The notes: generated by a model from the letters alone, not told the origin. A stretch of 64,000 bases of DNA from Dendrolimus kikuchii (GCA_019925095.2 CM034401.1:18508338-18572337), one strand, 5' to 3'; positions 34,531 through 45,530 are shown, counted from the stretch's first letter. Numbers and translations: made by a program.

Positions 34531-35215
34531 AATACTATTAAATTCAACTTTATAGCTACAAAACAAGTCAAAAACATGGAGGCCCTAAGCTCGTCACAGC
34601 GGGGGTAGATGTTAGAATTTAATGAAAAGAAACCGCCCCCATCTTATTCTGTGTACACACCCCTAAGGATTTATTAGAAAAGTGCTTATTAATACCTTGG
34701 GGTGAAGGGATTTAATGAGAATTCATTTTGTCCAATTTTTTGCGTTTGAAAGCATTTTTTTTTTACCACTTAGTTGAGTTGGAAACTTTTTGAGATCTTA
34801 TTGAAAATAAAATAAAAAAAGAATCAAGTAGATTTTTTCTTTGATTCTTAATATATTTACATTTTAATAAAACCTCTTAAAAATTACATTTACCTGAGTA
34901 AATATTATTTCATTATAAACATTTTAGTAGTCTGTGATTATTATTAGATGTCTGTTAGCGAAGGGTTCAACGTTATATTTTGGTTAAACGAAATTTTCCA
35001 AGAGACATAATTTTGTTATTTTTAAACTGTTTTTAAAGATGTCTAAATAAATAGGTATAAAATTTTTGGTGGTTTGTTCATAAATGTAGCTTTTATCTTT
35101 TATCACGAAAAGTGGTCCCAATGGCACTAAAAAAACTGTCAATATTGTTAATTATAATTATCATATTAATATCTTGAATAAATAACTGGATGCAAATATT
35201 GGGTGGGGTGGGGTG
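34531..35215. other. unassigned AT-rich DNA
   Basis: Nothing recognised. Confidence 0.35.
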
Positions 35216-35545
35216 TCAACAATAGTAGTTGACTCTACATGAACTGATCCAACAAAATATTAAACATAATAATAATACCTCTAGTACCATTAGAAGTTGA
35301 ACCCAATAGCCCGGGTACTTTTTGTTCTCATTTCCCACAATAATCCTACACTGGCCGGGCCTTGTCCTTGGGTGTATTTTTATATGGCGTAAACAAGGAT
35401 AATTGCCGATCAGTGTCACGCTACATTTACATTAAATTTGTCAAAGGGCCTCTATGTGTTGGCCTTCCCATGGCCCCATGCAAGCCCTGCAAAATTCCGG
35501 GCCATTTTTATGGCCCGTGATCTCTACAGACATGTAATAATAATA
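35216..35545 (-). repeat. inverted fragment of the 20.7-kb TIR element interior
   Basis: Matches 20820-21060 in reverse orientation: CAAAGGGCCTCTATGTGTTG corresponds to CAACACGTAGAGGCCCCTTG, and GGCCGGGCCTTGTCCTTGGG to CCCAAAGACAAGACCCGGCC. Terminal repeats are absent. Confidence 0.6.
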
Positions 35546-35565
35546 AATTAAATCATCAAGGTATT

Positions 35566-35872
35566 TTCTTTTATTGCTCGAGTTCAGCAGACAGGCAGAC
35601 GGCCCACCCGATAAAAAGTGGATGTCATCGCCTATAGACATTTGCAACACCAAAGGCGCAACCAATGTGCTACCGCTCTCTAATACGTCACTAATGGCCA
35701 CTAATATCGGAAGACAACCCAAGGTTGTTATGGCGGCATACTCTAGACCAAGGGTAGCAGCCATCCAGACGGGCAAATGCCCTACCACCTGGCTGTGGGT
35801 TGCTTTGTCGCCTCTTACGACAGGCCGCCCGGCCGCAGGAAATTGTATTCTTTTTCCGCTTTCGCACGGATA
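35566..35872 (-). mobile_element. SINE-A, full-length, diverged
   Basis: All modules present but with several changes (for example ACCAAAGGCGCAACCAATGT for the usual ACCAAAGGTGCTACAAATGC). End CTTTCGCACGGATA. Confidence 0.85.
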
Positions 35873-36479
35873 TAGTTAATTTTTATTACACTTAATTTAG
35901 TTGATGATTTAGTAAACGGGCATTGAATAAGGTACTTTTCACTCTCAAATTTGTTCTCAATGTCATAGAATTTATTAATTTACTGTTGAAATTAAATTAG
36001 ATGGAATGATGTATCTATCATTCAAACGGAGCGAGTTAGAAAGTTGGCGAGAGAGTGAATTTTCATTGGAAACTTTATCAATTTCGGTTTTGGGAAACGC
36101 CCGAGGGCTGCGGCCCGGAGCCGATCGATTATGTTATCTTTCAGATACTCACCGATCAGGTTTGCAGAAGTTAATTTTGAGTTGTTGATTTTTGTGTGGG
36201 TGGGTTTGTTTTACACACTTTATTTAACCATAAAGTGTGTAAATTATAATATATATATATATAATGTATTGAGTGACAGTATATATGAGTTTTGCGCTCG
36301 TGGGTGGCTAATATACAAAGGTTACCCGCATTAATTATTACATATTTACGGTCTTATTCATATTGAAATAGGAATAAAGCAGTAAGTTTTATGTTGTACA
36401 CTAGAAACTTTCGCGCGGCCTTAGATTTAGGGTTCCGTAACCATTTTGACTACTAAATGAAATCCTTATGTAAACTCCG
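35873..36479. other. unassigned DNA
   Basis: A 60-codon ORF (36006-36188) has a GC-rich centre but no known motif. 36415-36475 has TTAGGGTTCCGTAACCATTT, resembling a common lepidopteran repeat. Confidence 0.3.
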
Positions 36480-36850
36480 GGAGTGGGAGGGATCAAGACA
36501 AAGCCCCCGCCTTCGTGCTTAGCTTAGCCAGCCGGCACGGAATAGAGATCGCTGACTGGCGTGGAATAACAAAATCGTCCGCCGGTATGTGTGGAGACTC
36601 AGCAAGGTAAAGACGTTCCCTATAGGCCACTACTCTAGTAAACCTACCTGCCTCCCATGTGCCCCGCGCTTATGATAGGAAAAGCATGAGACTTAGAACG
36701 TAGTTACACCCACGCTAATCCTGCGCATCAGTGCCCGAGAATGCCCCAGGAAGAAGAGCAAACTCACTAGCTAAGACTAGACCAAGCTAAACTCTAGGGG
36801 TGGAAGTGATAAATGGCATAACGTCGGAAGTAGCTTCGGTGAACCTCCAG
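36480..36850 (-). repeat. inverted fragment related to 21.1-21.4 kb
   Basis: GATAAATGGCATAACGTCGG and AGCTTCGGTGAACCTCCAGC are the reverse of GAAGCTACTTCTGACGTGAT and the neighbouring text at 21200-21290. CAGCCGGCACGG matches the GCCGGCTGGCTAAG block at 21305. Same family as 20711-21470, different part. Confidence 0.55.
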
Positions 36851-36965
36851 CCCACTTTAACGTTATTGACACTTGACATTTTGTCTTCCGTGATCACGGC
36901 TACTGAAAACTAGCCGAAACGTCGAAATGAGAATGCCGCGCGTAAAACTGTTAAAATGTAATTTT
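36851..36965 (-). mobile_element. Penelope-like terminal repeat fragment
   Basis: TTGTCTTCCGTGATCACGGC, TACTGAAAACTAGCCGAAAC, GCGCGTAAAACTGTTAAAAT: a diverged copy of the terminal repeat at 58430-58540. No tail or coding. Confidence 0.6.
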
Positions 36966-37504
36966 AATTGTATTATTACTATTATACGATTTGAAATTTG
37001 AAACATATCACACAGCTTTCTTTCGTTCAAAAATTTTAAGAAGCGAAATTGCAATACTGTCTTCTCTCCGGAAGTTTTTACCCGGAACATTTTCGTCCGT
37101 GCTCGGGCGGCGTAACTCGTCTCAACTACTTGAATAAAAGTTAAACAAACGGACACAGTGGGTGCAGCAAGTTTTAATAAGATTCCACTGAGGTTGCCAA
37201 GTCGAGTCGCACTCGCCACTTGTGTGGCGTTCTATCGGGCGACCATTTCTAAAATGATAAATACATTTAATTTCCCAAAATACATATAGAGGTAGTTTTG
37301 GTGTTGACAAAAATATTATTTTTGAATATTAGATTAACTGTATTAGATTTGTTTTATGCATATAAAGTAGAAATTTTAAGATTGTTTTAAATAAAATAAA
37401 CAAACAAGAGTGAGGCAAAGAAGAACAAGAAATAAAAATCTACTTTTTCAGCTACTTGGCAAGATACATATCATCTATCAATACAAATCTTGAACATTAT
37501 TTTG
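36966..37504. other. unassigned DNA
   Basis: A 118-codon minus ORF overlaps 36863-37219, partly over the Penelope fragment, and is probably fortuitous. Nothing else recognised. Confidence 0.3.
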
Positions 37505-37715
37505 ATTACAGCTCGTAGGGTTGGATCGATTGGTATGATACCACCCTCTCACAGAATACCGTCGTGACATGGTTAGCCTTGAGCTAATTGTGGTTAGCTG
37601 TGCGATTAGTTCCTTATTTCATCCCGCCTATCCCATCCCGACCCACCCTAAAGGCTGACGAAGCATTGGCTACGCTTCTGGTGTTGCAAACGCCTAATAT
37701 AGGCGACGGTAACAA
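37505..37715 (+). repeat. SINE-like fragment (CTCTCACAG family)
   Basis: GATTACAGCTCGTAGGGTTG, ACCACCCTCTCACAGAATAC, GTGACATGGTTAGCC, then CTTCTGGTGTTGCAAACGCC and TAGGCGACGGTAAC. Same family as 2032-2185 and joined to the module shared with SINE-A. Confidence 0.55.
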
Positions 37716-37738
37716 ACAAACAAAAATAAACAACTTAC

Positions 37739-37811
37739 AAGATTCGCTGCACCAGACACTACGAAAGATGCGGGCTTCGCAGCGGCAAGCGCTTCTTCCT
37801 CGTGTTCCTCT
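37739..37811 (-). other. exon-like block 2 with GTAAGT donor
   Basis: Minus strand: after GATGTGTAG the block reads AGAGGAACACGAGGAAGAAG and ends AGCGAATCTT directly before GTAAGTTG (37733-37738). One frame gives an acidic start (E-E-H-E-E-E), then ALAAAKPASFVVSGAANL. It is a near-copy of block 1 at 37899-37979. A T-rich stretch precedes the possible acceptor. No family recognised; it could be an exon of an unknown gene or part of a repeat. Confidence 0.35.
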
Positions 37812-37898
37812 CTACACATCTAGCGGTTCCTTCGATGATTGGAACAAAAAAAAAACATTGAGAGCGCGGGCAAGCTTAAGAGGAAAGAAAGGACTTAC

Positions 37899-37979
37899 AG
37901 GATAGGTCGCCGCACCAGACACGCTACGAACGATGCGGGCTTTGCAGCAGCAGGCGCGTCTTCCTCGTCCTCTTCATAT
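37899..37979 (-). other. exon-like block 1 with GTAAGT donor
   Basis: Minus strand: the block begins ATATGAAGAGGACGAGGAAG after GAACTGCAAG and ends CGACCTATCCT before GTAAGTCC (37893-37898). Its frame gives E-E-D-E-E-D-A-P-A-A-A-K-P-A-S-F-V and then, after one indel relative to block 2, V-S-G-A-A. The 87 bases between the blocks would be a short intron. Both blocks share perfect donor consensus and similar coding potential, but no start, stop or further exon was found. Confidence 0.35.
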
Positions 37980-39006
37980 CTTGCAGTTCATTCGACGAAT
38001 GGACCAGCTAGTAGGTACGGCACAGGAGGTACCTCTTAACACGCCGGTTAATAAATGCGGGTGTTTTTCGCGGAATCAACGTCTCAATCAGCCGTCAAAC
38101 GTAGACTATGTCTCATTAACATAGTAAAAGATGCGGCTAAAGAAATAGAAGCGGAAGAGCCAGTGACGAAATAGGTTGAAGTTAACAAAAATCAGAGGCA
38201 TAAAATAGCAATAATCGTTTGCGTGGTACGTTTACAATACAGTAAAAAACTCACCTACCTCATGATTTGTTAAGTTACGAGAAACCTTCCGGTTTCACCG
38301 TCTCTCCTCTGTCTTACTTTTTAACAATATTCCACTCATTCCTTTCCTGTCACTGTATAAGGCTAACTTAATCCCAAAGTGGGTGAAAACGGGGTGAGCT
38401 CGAGATAGAGGGATGACAAAAACTTTTCCACGGCCAATTTATTCTGACCCGCGGCTTTTGTCAGGTGATGTGACGTTTTTATTAGAAACTCGATTGATGT
38501 CGGTCTCACGATAAATTTTCCGCCTCGCCTTTGAAATTGTATTCAAATTTTGATTTTGAGATTAAAATTCTACGTAATGTCTTTGTGTTTTGTATAAATA
38601 AATATCAACTAAAAGATCTTTGTTGCGTGGTCTAGAATTGCATAGCAATATTACCGAGAACGGCTGTCATACTATGTGATCGTTATTTTATTCTTAGAAA
38701 CTGCTGAGTCCTTGTAGATTAAGTCTGGAATTTAAGATATATTACATTTCCTACTATATAATAGTGTGGTGAAATCGTCAAAAATTATATTATAAATTAG
38801 GAGTGCCTGTCATAGATATATTTGAATATTGGAAAAAAAATCAATACATGTCTAAATTGTTACATGATTAGTCAGATTTGGAAAATCATGAGGACGCTCT
38901 CTAATAACTCTCTTATTTAAATCAATAGGTGTAAAAAAATTAGCAGTCTTACAAAAACTATATCCCCTTTGTTCCCTTTTTATCCTGGCTGAAGAAAAAT
39001 ATCGTG
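37980..39006. other. unassigned DNA
   Basis: A 39-codon ORF from ATG at 38055 to TAG at 38174 has a Lys/Glu-rich end (KDAAKEIEAEEP), with no known family. The rest is AT-rich and featureless. Confidence 0.3.
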
Positions 39007-39510
39007 ATTTTTTTTATTCCAGAGTTCAGCAAACAAGCAGACGGCCCATCTGATGGAAAGCGGTTACCATCGCCTATAGACATTTGTAACACCAAAGGTG
39101 CTACAAATGCGCTGCTGCTCTCTTAAGGGAGGTTGGAAACACAACTCAAGGTTGTGATGACGGCATACTATAGACCATGGATGGTAGACATCCAGTCCAG
39201 CAGATACCCTGACACCTAGCTGTGGGTTGTTTTGTAGGCTCTTCCGACAGGCCGCCCGGCCGCAGAAGCCAGCCAGGTGCCAGGTAGCCAGGTGGTAGGG
39301 CATTTGCCCGACTGGATGGCTACCACCCCTGCTCTAAAGTATGTCGCCATAACAACCTTGAGTTGTGTTCCGGCATTAGTGACCAGGATCCAGTCTCCCT
39401 TAAGAGAGCAGCAGCGCATTTGTAGCGTCTTTGGTGTTGCAAATGTCCATAGGTGATGGTAACCGCTTTCCATCAAGTGGGCCGTCTGCCTGTCTGCTGA
39501 TCTCCTGCAA

Positions 39511-39541
<31 letters not shown>

Positions 39542-39572
39542 GATTGTATTCTTTTTCCGTTCCTGCACGGAT
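39007..39572 (-). mobile_element. SINE-A, interrupted by an opposite copy
   Basis: The minus-sense copy occupies 39007-39265 and resumes at 39542-39572 (TTGTATTCTTTTTCCGTTCC, then TGCACGGAT). It also lacks about 30 bases of its body, around the GGGAGGTTGGAAACACAACT joint. The intervening 39266-39538 is a second SINE-A in the other orientation. Confidence 0.85.
39266..39538 (+). mobile_element. SINE-A short form, nested
   Basis: Begins at the CCAGGTGGTAGGG body (preceded by a local AGCCAGGTGCCAGGT duplication) and lacks the head. It ends CTCCTGCAATAAA with about 28 A. An AGAAG-like repeat at each side is the probable target duplication. With its host it makes an inverted repeat of more than 200 bp. 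Confidence 0.85.
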
Positions 39573-40521
39573 GAAACTTGCATTTCAAAACAACCGGTGC
39601 TTCAGACCAGTTACTCCACCTTGGATAAGAAAGGCGGGTATACCAACTATTTCCCCTGAGAGAAGCCCAATAGTAGGATATATCTATGGGTTAGCTATTC
39701 TTGGACTTAACATAAACACTTGGAGATTCTGAACAGTTATGTTTAAATTTAACCCGAATACTGCAGCTTCTACTCAGTCTTAACTGAAACAACACCATAC
39801 TAGAACGCAGTCTGTTATACAGAATGGTCCAAGATGTTCCATGATAAAACGATCTCAATACCATTAGCATAAAATACAAGTGTTCTCTACAGCGTCTATT
39901 TAGTAGATAACCCGGCTAACTAGCAGTTTAGATGCGTAATCTAAGTTAAAACGGCAATTTAATGGCACTTTACAACGTAGTAGTACACAACGCAATACCC
40001 CTTTTATCATAATAGTTGACCACCTCTGGAATATTATGACATACGTGGTAAGATTGTCAAAAGAACCGGAGCTTTTGACTTTTCTATTTGGTTTTCAAGC
40101 GGATATGTTCGCTTGAACTTTGAATTCTTATCCTGTTCTGGGATAAAAGTACATAATACTAATAATTTAATTTCTTGGCGTTACGCTATATTCAAAGTAC
40201 GAGTTCATTGCGATAGTGTCAAATATTCGTATTCTACTAAATCCACAATTTCTTCTCGATATCGTCGCGACAGACTAACAGTAGAAAAATATGGTTGGTA
40301 TATATAGAATGCTACCAAAAATTGTAAACATTTATTTCGTGAGTTTTTACTTATATATATTTAAAAAGATAGAGTGGGGTACGCCATTGGAATTAACAGT
40401 GTACCAAAATCAGGCAAAACTACTATTGCGACGATAGTAACCGGCGATTTTGACGAGACAGTTATAGCAGAATTGGGCTCCTGGTTGATATCCATTCTTG
40501 CTCCATACTGCTGAAAAAACA
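39573..40521. other. unassigned DNA
   Basis: Nothing recognised. The 39540-39732 ORF begins inside the SINE. Confidence 0.35.
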
Positions 40522-40839
40522 TTTTTTTTTATTTTATTGCAGGAGTTCAGTAGACAGGCAGACGGCCCACTTGATGGAAAGCGGTTACCATCGCCTATGG
40601 ACATTTGCAACACCAAAAGTGCTACAAATGCGCTGCTGCTCTCTTAAGGGAGACTGGAACCTGGTCACTAATGTCGGAACACAACTCAAGGTTGTTGTGG
40701 CGGCATACTCTAGACCAGGGGTGGTAGCCATCCAGTCGGGCAAATGCCCTACCACCTAGCTGTGGGTTGTTTTGTCGCCTCTTACGGCAGGCCGCCCGGC
40801 CGCAGGAAATTGTATTCTTTCTCCGTTCCTGCACGGATA
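40522..40839 (-). mobile_element. SINE-A, full length
   Basis: Plus strand: ATTTTATTGCAGGAGTTCAG to CTCCGTTCCTGCACGGATA. Complete head, body and 3' module. AAAAAC-like text on both sides may be the target duplication. Confidence 0.9.
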
Positions 40840-40894
40840 AAAACTTATCATATCGTCATAATATTTGGGGAGAGGATATATAATTTAAATTGTT

Positions 40895-41015
40895 TATTGC
40901 GAATCTGACAAATAGACAGACGGCCTAGCTTATGGAATGTGGTTACGGTCGCCCTTAGACGTTTGCGACACCAAGGGCGAGACAAGCGCGTTGTCAACCT
41001 TTAGGATGGGATAGG
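40895..41015 (-). repeat. old LINE/SINE 3' module
   Basis: ATAGACAGACGGCCTAGCTT, ATGGAATGTGGTTACGG and CGACACCAAGGGCGAGACAA form a diverged version of the 3' module of SINE-A and the CR1-like LINE. Confidence 0.5.
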
Positions 41016-42041
41016 AGGACAAGATACAAGGATCAGATAGAACATAAGAACACGACGTTACACGTCAATTCCTGTATTATAATTAAAATTATATCATATC
41101 ATAGGTTATAAACTCTTCATGACTAATATAGAAAAATAGAAAGAGATGGGATAAGAACGGGATGACATACATCGGAATTCTCATCGCACCAAACACGATA
41201 TAGCTTATATTTCACATTAAGTATCACAACTAAACAAATTTCCGAGAAGTTAGACTTAAATTGACAAGAAAACAAATATTTTCTCTTTCATACTAAACGA
41301 GAAATTTCGTTGCGCGGCTGTTGTCTTTAACTTTGAACCCTCTCGTGCGGCAAGACTGACGTCAGCTACTCAACACAAAATGGTACATTTGTGCCAATGT
41401 AAATATAACTTAATTAAGTCGAACGCTTTAGCCAGCAATTTATATTATTCAACACAAAATCCCTGACCTCATTACCTGTATGAATTATAACACTGGCTTA
41501 GATTTTGAAGCAGTAAATATTTTGTTGATTTTTATAATCTCACTTTTTATATGTCGGCTCCTAATTGCTAATATTATAGAAAATAAATGATAAGCTTATG
41601 ATCAAAAATTAGAAAATGAACCTGTACTTTTATTTCATACTAATATATAAATGTGAAAGGATGTTTGTTTATGTAAACGTTGGATAATATGTTGTATCCC
41701 TATAGTGTAAGCTCTTGAAAAGTACGGAATCGAATTGGCAGCCGTAATAATGATAATTATTATATCAAATGCAAAAGTATTCATTTCTTTTTAAATTAAG
41801 AACTCATTACGTTATAAAGTAAAAAAGAAAAGCTTATTTGAAGAAATAACGACATATTTACATTGCTTACATATGATTAGACAAAAATAGTATATGTTGA
41901 GAACTTGTACAAACATCTTATAAATTATAGCATAGATTGACTAGTGAAGTAATTTATTTAAAACATTAAACTATTAAAAATAAAATGGTCCTATAAATAA
42001 AACTAACTTAAAATATATACACAATAGTAAAAAAATCTATA
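41016..42041. other. unassigned AT-rich DNA
   Basis: A short piece at 41636-41690 (CATACTAATATATAAATGTG) resembles a Helitron-like 5' end. Nothing else recognised. Confidence 0.35.
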
Positions 42042-42260
42042 CTAAATCCCGTCCAGTCCCACTAGACCACTGTCGCTGGGCATGGTACCTAGAAGGCTGG
42101 CAGCATTACCTCGCTGGATACAGATGCTCCTTTGAGCGAATTAAGCTCCAGCCTTCCGGTCTTCTGTTGTATCGACCAGACATTTTTTTGGGCATTTGGC
42201 CCCCATGGGCCCAAAATCTCCACCCTGAACTCTTTAAATATGTAACAGGTTACAGGAACA
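42042..42260 (-). pseudogene. reverse-transcriptase C-terminal relic (QRGN family)
   Basis: Minus strand: VEILGPWGPNAQKNVWSIQQ, KTGRLELNS, then a frameshift into FAQRSICIQRGNAASLLGTM, PSDSGLVGLDGI and a TAG at 42042-42044. The LGPWGP and QRGNAASLLGT motifs are those of a LINE-type protein C-terminus (clade uncertain). 22050-22135 and 62705-62790 carry the same core. One frameshift and 5' loss make it dead. Confidence 0.6.
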
Positions 42261-43459
42261 GGTTCCAAGGGTTGCATATTTGCGCTCTTAATTCTTAAGA
42301 AATTTTACAAATAAACAACATTCATTTGTCCCAGTGCCGGAACCGTGCTTTCTCATTGTTTTGAACGGGCTTAACCATTTTGACTCGAATACTAAAAAAT
42401 TCTCATACTAAAACACTGAAACAAGAAAACCGCATCGCCACCGTTTGTAATAAAATCCCGTATGTTTCAAACAAGGCAGACGTCCAAGCCGCAATCTAGA
42501 CAGGTGTTCCGCTCGAAATTGTTTCACTGTACCAAAGTAAATATTTGTTAATTAAGTGTAAACCTGGCAAGTGTTGCAGTACAACTCGGCCGCTGGGGCT
42601 GTTTGACTTGACTCGGATTAAAAAGACCGAGGGTGGGTGCACGCTTTTAGTTTGTACCCAAGTTGGCGAAGGAAGTGCAATCTAGTCTTACATTATTCTT
42701 GTAAACTAAACGGTTTTCGTGGTTTTTGAGTAAAAACAAAAGAAAACGCAAGATTGGTAAACATATCTTTCTAAAAAAGACACACAAGAGATATAGTAAC
42801 ATAATACAATATTAGTATTTTTAATCCATTTTGATATTTTTCAAAATTAGAGGGACTGAAGGAATGTAGACACAATTTTTACGGCTTGTCTTTAAAGAGA
42901 ATTTTTGTTTTTTTTAAGGTCTGACTGGCAATGACCTAAACAGTAAAAATAAGTACAATAAGCGTTTTTTTGAACTTATAACAAACTTAAAAGTGGTATA
43001 AATTCAAGCAAGTTACACAAATTCCAAAGCAGCGAACCAAAGAAAAGTATTCTAAGGGATTGTATCACCGTATCCACTTTTGCTATCTGATACGAAACGT
43101 ATATCAGATTTGTACTGAAAGATGTCTTTGACACTAAATATCTTTCCGCAAGCCTTTACTCCCGTTTCCGCGAAACATTTACTTTGAAACTTTCAAATAA
43201 AGTTGTTGTTTTGAGTTTAATTTTTGTTATTTAAATAAACATCCTGTTGAAGAGTTTGCCTTTTAACAGCGAGAAATAGAGGTTAAATGATACTTCAGAT
43301 GACAGAGAGTGCTGATGTGAACTGAAGTGTACTAATTTACTTTGGAAACGGTGACCTTAAGAACAAATATTAACAAGTCGTACAGCTAGTACAATATATA
43401 GCACAATGTGTGAGCGGGACGGATGATGTGCGAGCTAGATAGAGCAACTATTAATATGT
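42261..43459. other. unassigned DNA
   Basis: No gene or repeat recognised. Confidence 0.35.
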
Positions 43460-43837
43460 GCACTCCCGCGTGGCTCTACCCAGTTCGCTCAGCTTCCCTC
43501 CATCAAAGACTATATAACCACCCTATCGCGCAGATTCTTTGACCGTGCCCCCCATCACCCAAATCCTCTGGTGACGGAAACGGTCAACTACAAACCCACA
43601 CCGAACGCTCCCACGAGAAATCGTCGCCCTCGCAATTTACTCATTGACGAGCCCGATGAAATCACCCGTCTCCTCGCGATTATGAACCCCTCGACGCTCA
43701 GAACATCAGCCTGGCATAACAGACGCAGACAAACAGACGCCGGAGAGCCCCCGGCTCGGATCCTCTTACACAAAGGTAAGACCCACCAATCACACTCACT
43801 CACTACAGACACAAGTAGCCATACAAGATTAGCTTAG
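43460..43837 (+). pseudogene. jockey-like LINE C-terminal fragment
   Basis: An uninterrupted frame from about 43460 to TAG at 43835-43837 encodes STQFAQLPSIKDYITTLSRR, FFDRAPHHPNPLV, and RNRRPRNLLI. The order (short Leu-Pro motif, FF-D-R, H-PNPL, then a basic tail) is the C-terminal end of jockey-clade reverse transcriptases. The 5' part (endonuclease, catalytic YADD region) is absent. The sequence is GC-rich relative to its surroundings, typical of a young coding insertion. No tail is evident directly after the stop. Confidence 0.7.
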
Positions 43838-44650
43838 GCGTGTTGCTGGAGAGTTTCTTCCGCCGCTTCTTCTCCTCTAGCTATAACACGTTGCGAAGCG
43901 GTAGTAATGATAGATTAGTATCGACTCCGCCGGCGGAGTCGGTAATAAGTCGCCAAATAATCACTTCAGCCCGTTGGCTTAGCTCATTCAACCTTTTACG
44001 GCTAAATCTCAATATAGAGTCAATCCCCCGCAGCGGTCGCGCCGAGGTCGAACCTCACAGGAGGTGCCTCGTCGAGCGCACTGCTTCTGGGCTGAACGTC
44101 TCCGCTCCCACGGAGTCGGGAAGCCCCCAAAGTCCGGTATCGCTGAAACAGCCCTCTGCGGCTATTAAGCTGGGTCCAGCTCCAAAAAAAAAGGCTCTAC
44201 CCAGTAGTTTGTTGTCCACTGCGAGAACTAAACGTATGCAGCTTCCATAACTTTATGTAATTTTGGTGATATTTGTCTAGTATATACATAGTTCTTCTAC
44301 TAAATACAACATTATGTTGAAAATCTTATCCAGTCTAACTTTAAAATTAAATTTAGTTGTTGACAATTTTGAGTTATAACGAAGCCACAACTAATCCACA
44401 ACTTTAAGCTAATTATGCGGAATTGTTTCAAATCGCGTATTTTGGATCTTTTCACAGCGTATATAGTACAAAAAGGATTAAAAAATACTTTGGAAAAAAA
44501 GGTGTCCTTAGCCGATCTACACAGATTTTTATTTATATTTAAATTACCGAAAAACTGTCATCTTGTTGGTTAGCTTCAGTTATCGAAACTACGCCCAACA
44601 AATCCATATTAATAAACTATACCCGGGAAATAAATAGAGCTTTTGTTATA
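43838..44650. other. retroelement fragment and uncharacterised GC-rich ORF
   Basis: 43845-43912 (GTTGCTGGAGAGTTTCTTCC, GCCGCTTCTTCTCCTC, CACGTTGCGAAGCGG) is the retroelement end also seen at 32048 and in the Penelope-like copies. The frame continues openly to 44250 (136 codons, Ser/Pro/Arg-rich) without a recognisable domain. The rest is AT-rich. I doubt this ORF is a gene. Confidence 0.3.
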
Positions 44651-45530
44651 GCCTGAAGCCTGATGGAAAGTGGTTACCATCACCTATGGACGTTTCCCAC
44701 ACCAGGGGTGTCGCCAACGCGTTGCCGATCTCTAAGAAATTTTATAACACCCTTCTTAAAAAAACCCCATTTTATCCGTGCAGGAACGGAGAAATAATAC
44801 AATTCCCTGCGGCCGGGCGGCCTGTCGTAAGAGGCGACTTAACAACCCACAGCCAGGTGGTAGGGCGTTTGCCCGACTGGATGGCTACCACCCCTGGTCT
44901 AAAGTATGTCGCCATAACAACCTTGAGTTGTGTTCCGGCATTAGTGACCAGGTTCCAGTTCCCCTTAAGAGAGCTGCAGCGCATTTGTAGGAACTTTGCT
45001 GTTGCAAATGTCCATAGGCGATGGTAACCGCTTTCCATCCAGTGGGCCGTCTGCCTGTCTGCTGGTCTCCTGCAATAAAAAAAATCATAGCGCAAAGGGA
45101 AAACCGTGGCGGGAAGTTCTCTCCAGATCATTGTTGTACACGGAATAAATGTTCTAGAGAACCATTGCGTAGTTGAGCCTGGGTGCTCAAAGAAATGAGG
45201 GTGAGTATCCCGTCGCTGGCGAGCGGTGCGGTTGTAAAAGTAAGGCGTTGGCACCAGATGAAACAGTTCCTCGAAGCACTCCCCGTTATATAGGCGGTAG
45301 AATACGCAGAGGGACGCAGTCTCTTTGAAGGCTAAGCATTTCTAAACCGCCTCTTAGTATGGGATCGTCGACGATACGAACGGTGCGACGCTGGATAGAG
45401 TCGAGGGGGTCAGTCTTGTAAGCGGGTGCTCCGGCCCGTAGATGTGAGCAGTACTCCATATTCGGTCTGATTAGCGCTTTGTACAGTGCAAATCGTTGCC
45501 GCGGAGTGAAGTACTGCTTGTTGCTACTAA
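44651..45530 (-). pseudogene. CR1-like LINE C-terminal relic, split by SINE-A
   Basis: Minus strand, 45530 downward: KQYFTPRQRFALYKALIRPN, MEYCSHLRAGAPAYKTDPLD, SIQRRTVRIVDDP, LSLQRDCVPLRIL, then after a stop and frame change RTARQRRDTHPHF, RTFIPCTTMIWRELPATVFP and LRYD. SINE-A interrupts it at 45084-44773, after which GFFKKGVIKFLRDRQRVGDT and PGVGNVHR continue. This is the thumb and C-terminus of a CR1-like reverse transcriptase. Its last 46 bases (44658-44703) closely match the 3' module of SINE-A. The 160-codon ORF at 44772-45254 is this LINE running into antisense SINE. Confidence 0.8.
44773..45084 (+). mobile_element. SINE-A, full length, inside the CR1-like LINE
   Basis: From TATCCGTGCAGGAACGGAG to CTCCTGCAATAAAAAAAA. 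Complete. The LINE reading frame is broken between LRYD and GFFKK. Target duplication is not clear. Confidence 0.9.

Noticed and set aside
36863..37219. 118-codon minus ORF
   Set aside because: Starts in featureless DNA, overlaps a Penelope-like fragment, and has no domain or context.
38055..38174. 39-codon ORF with Lys/Glu-rich end
   Set aside because: Short, no family recognised and no splice or promoter support; only noted as possible context for the exon-like blocks.
44772..45254. 160-codon minus ORF as a novel protein
   Set aside because: It is the CR1-like LINE frame reading through into an inserted antisense SINE-A.
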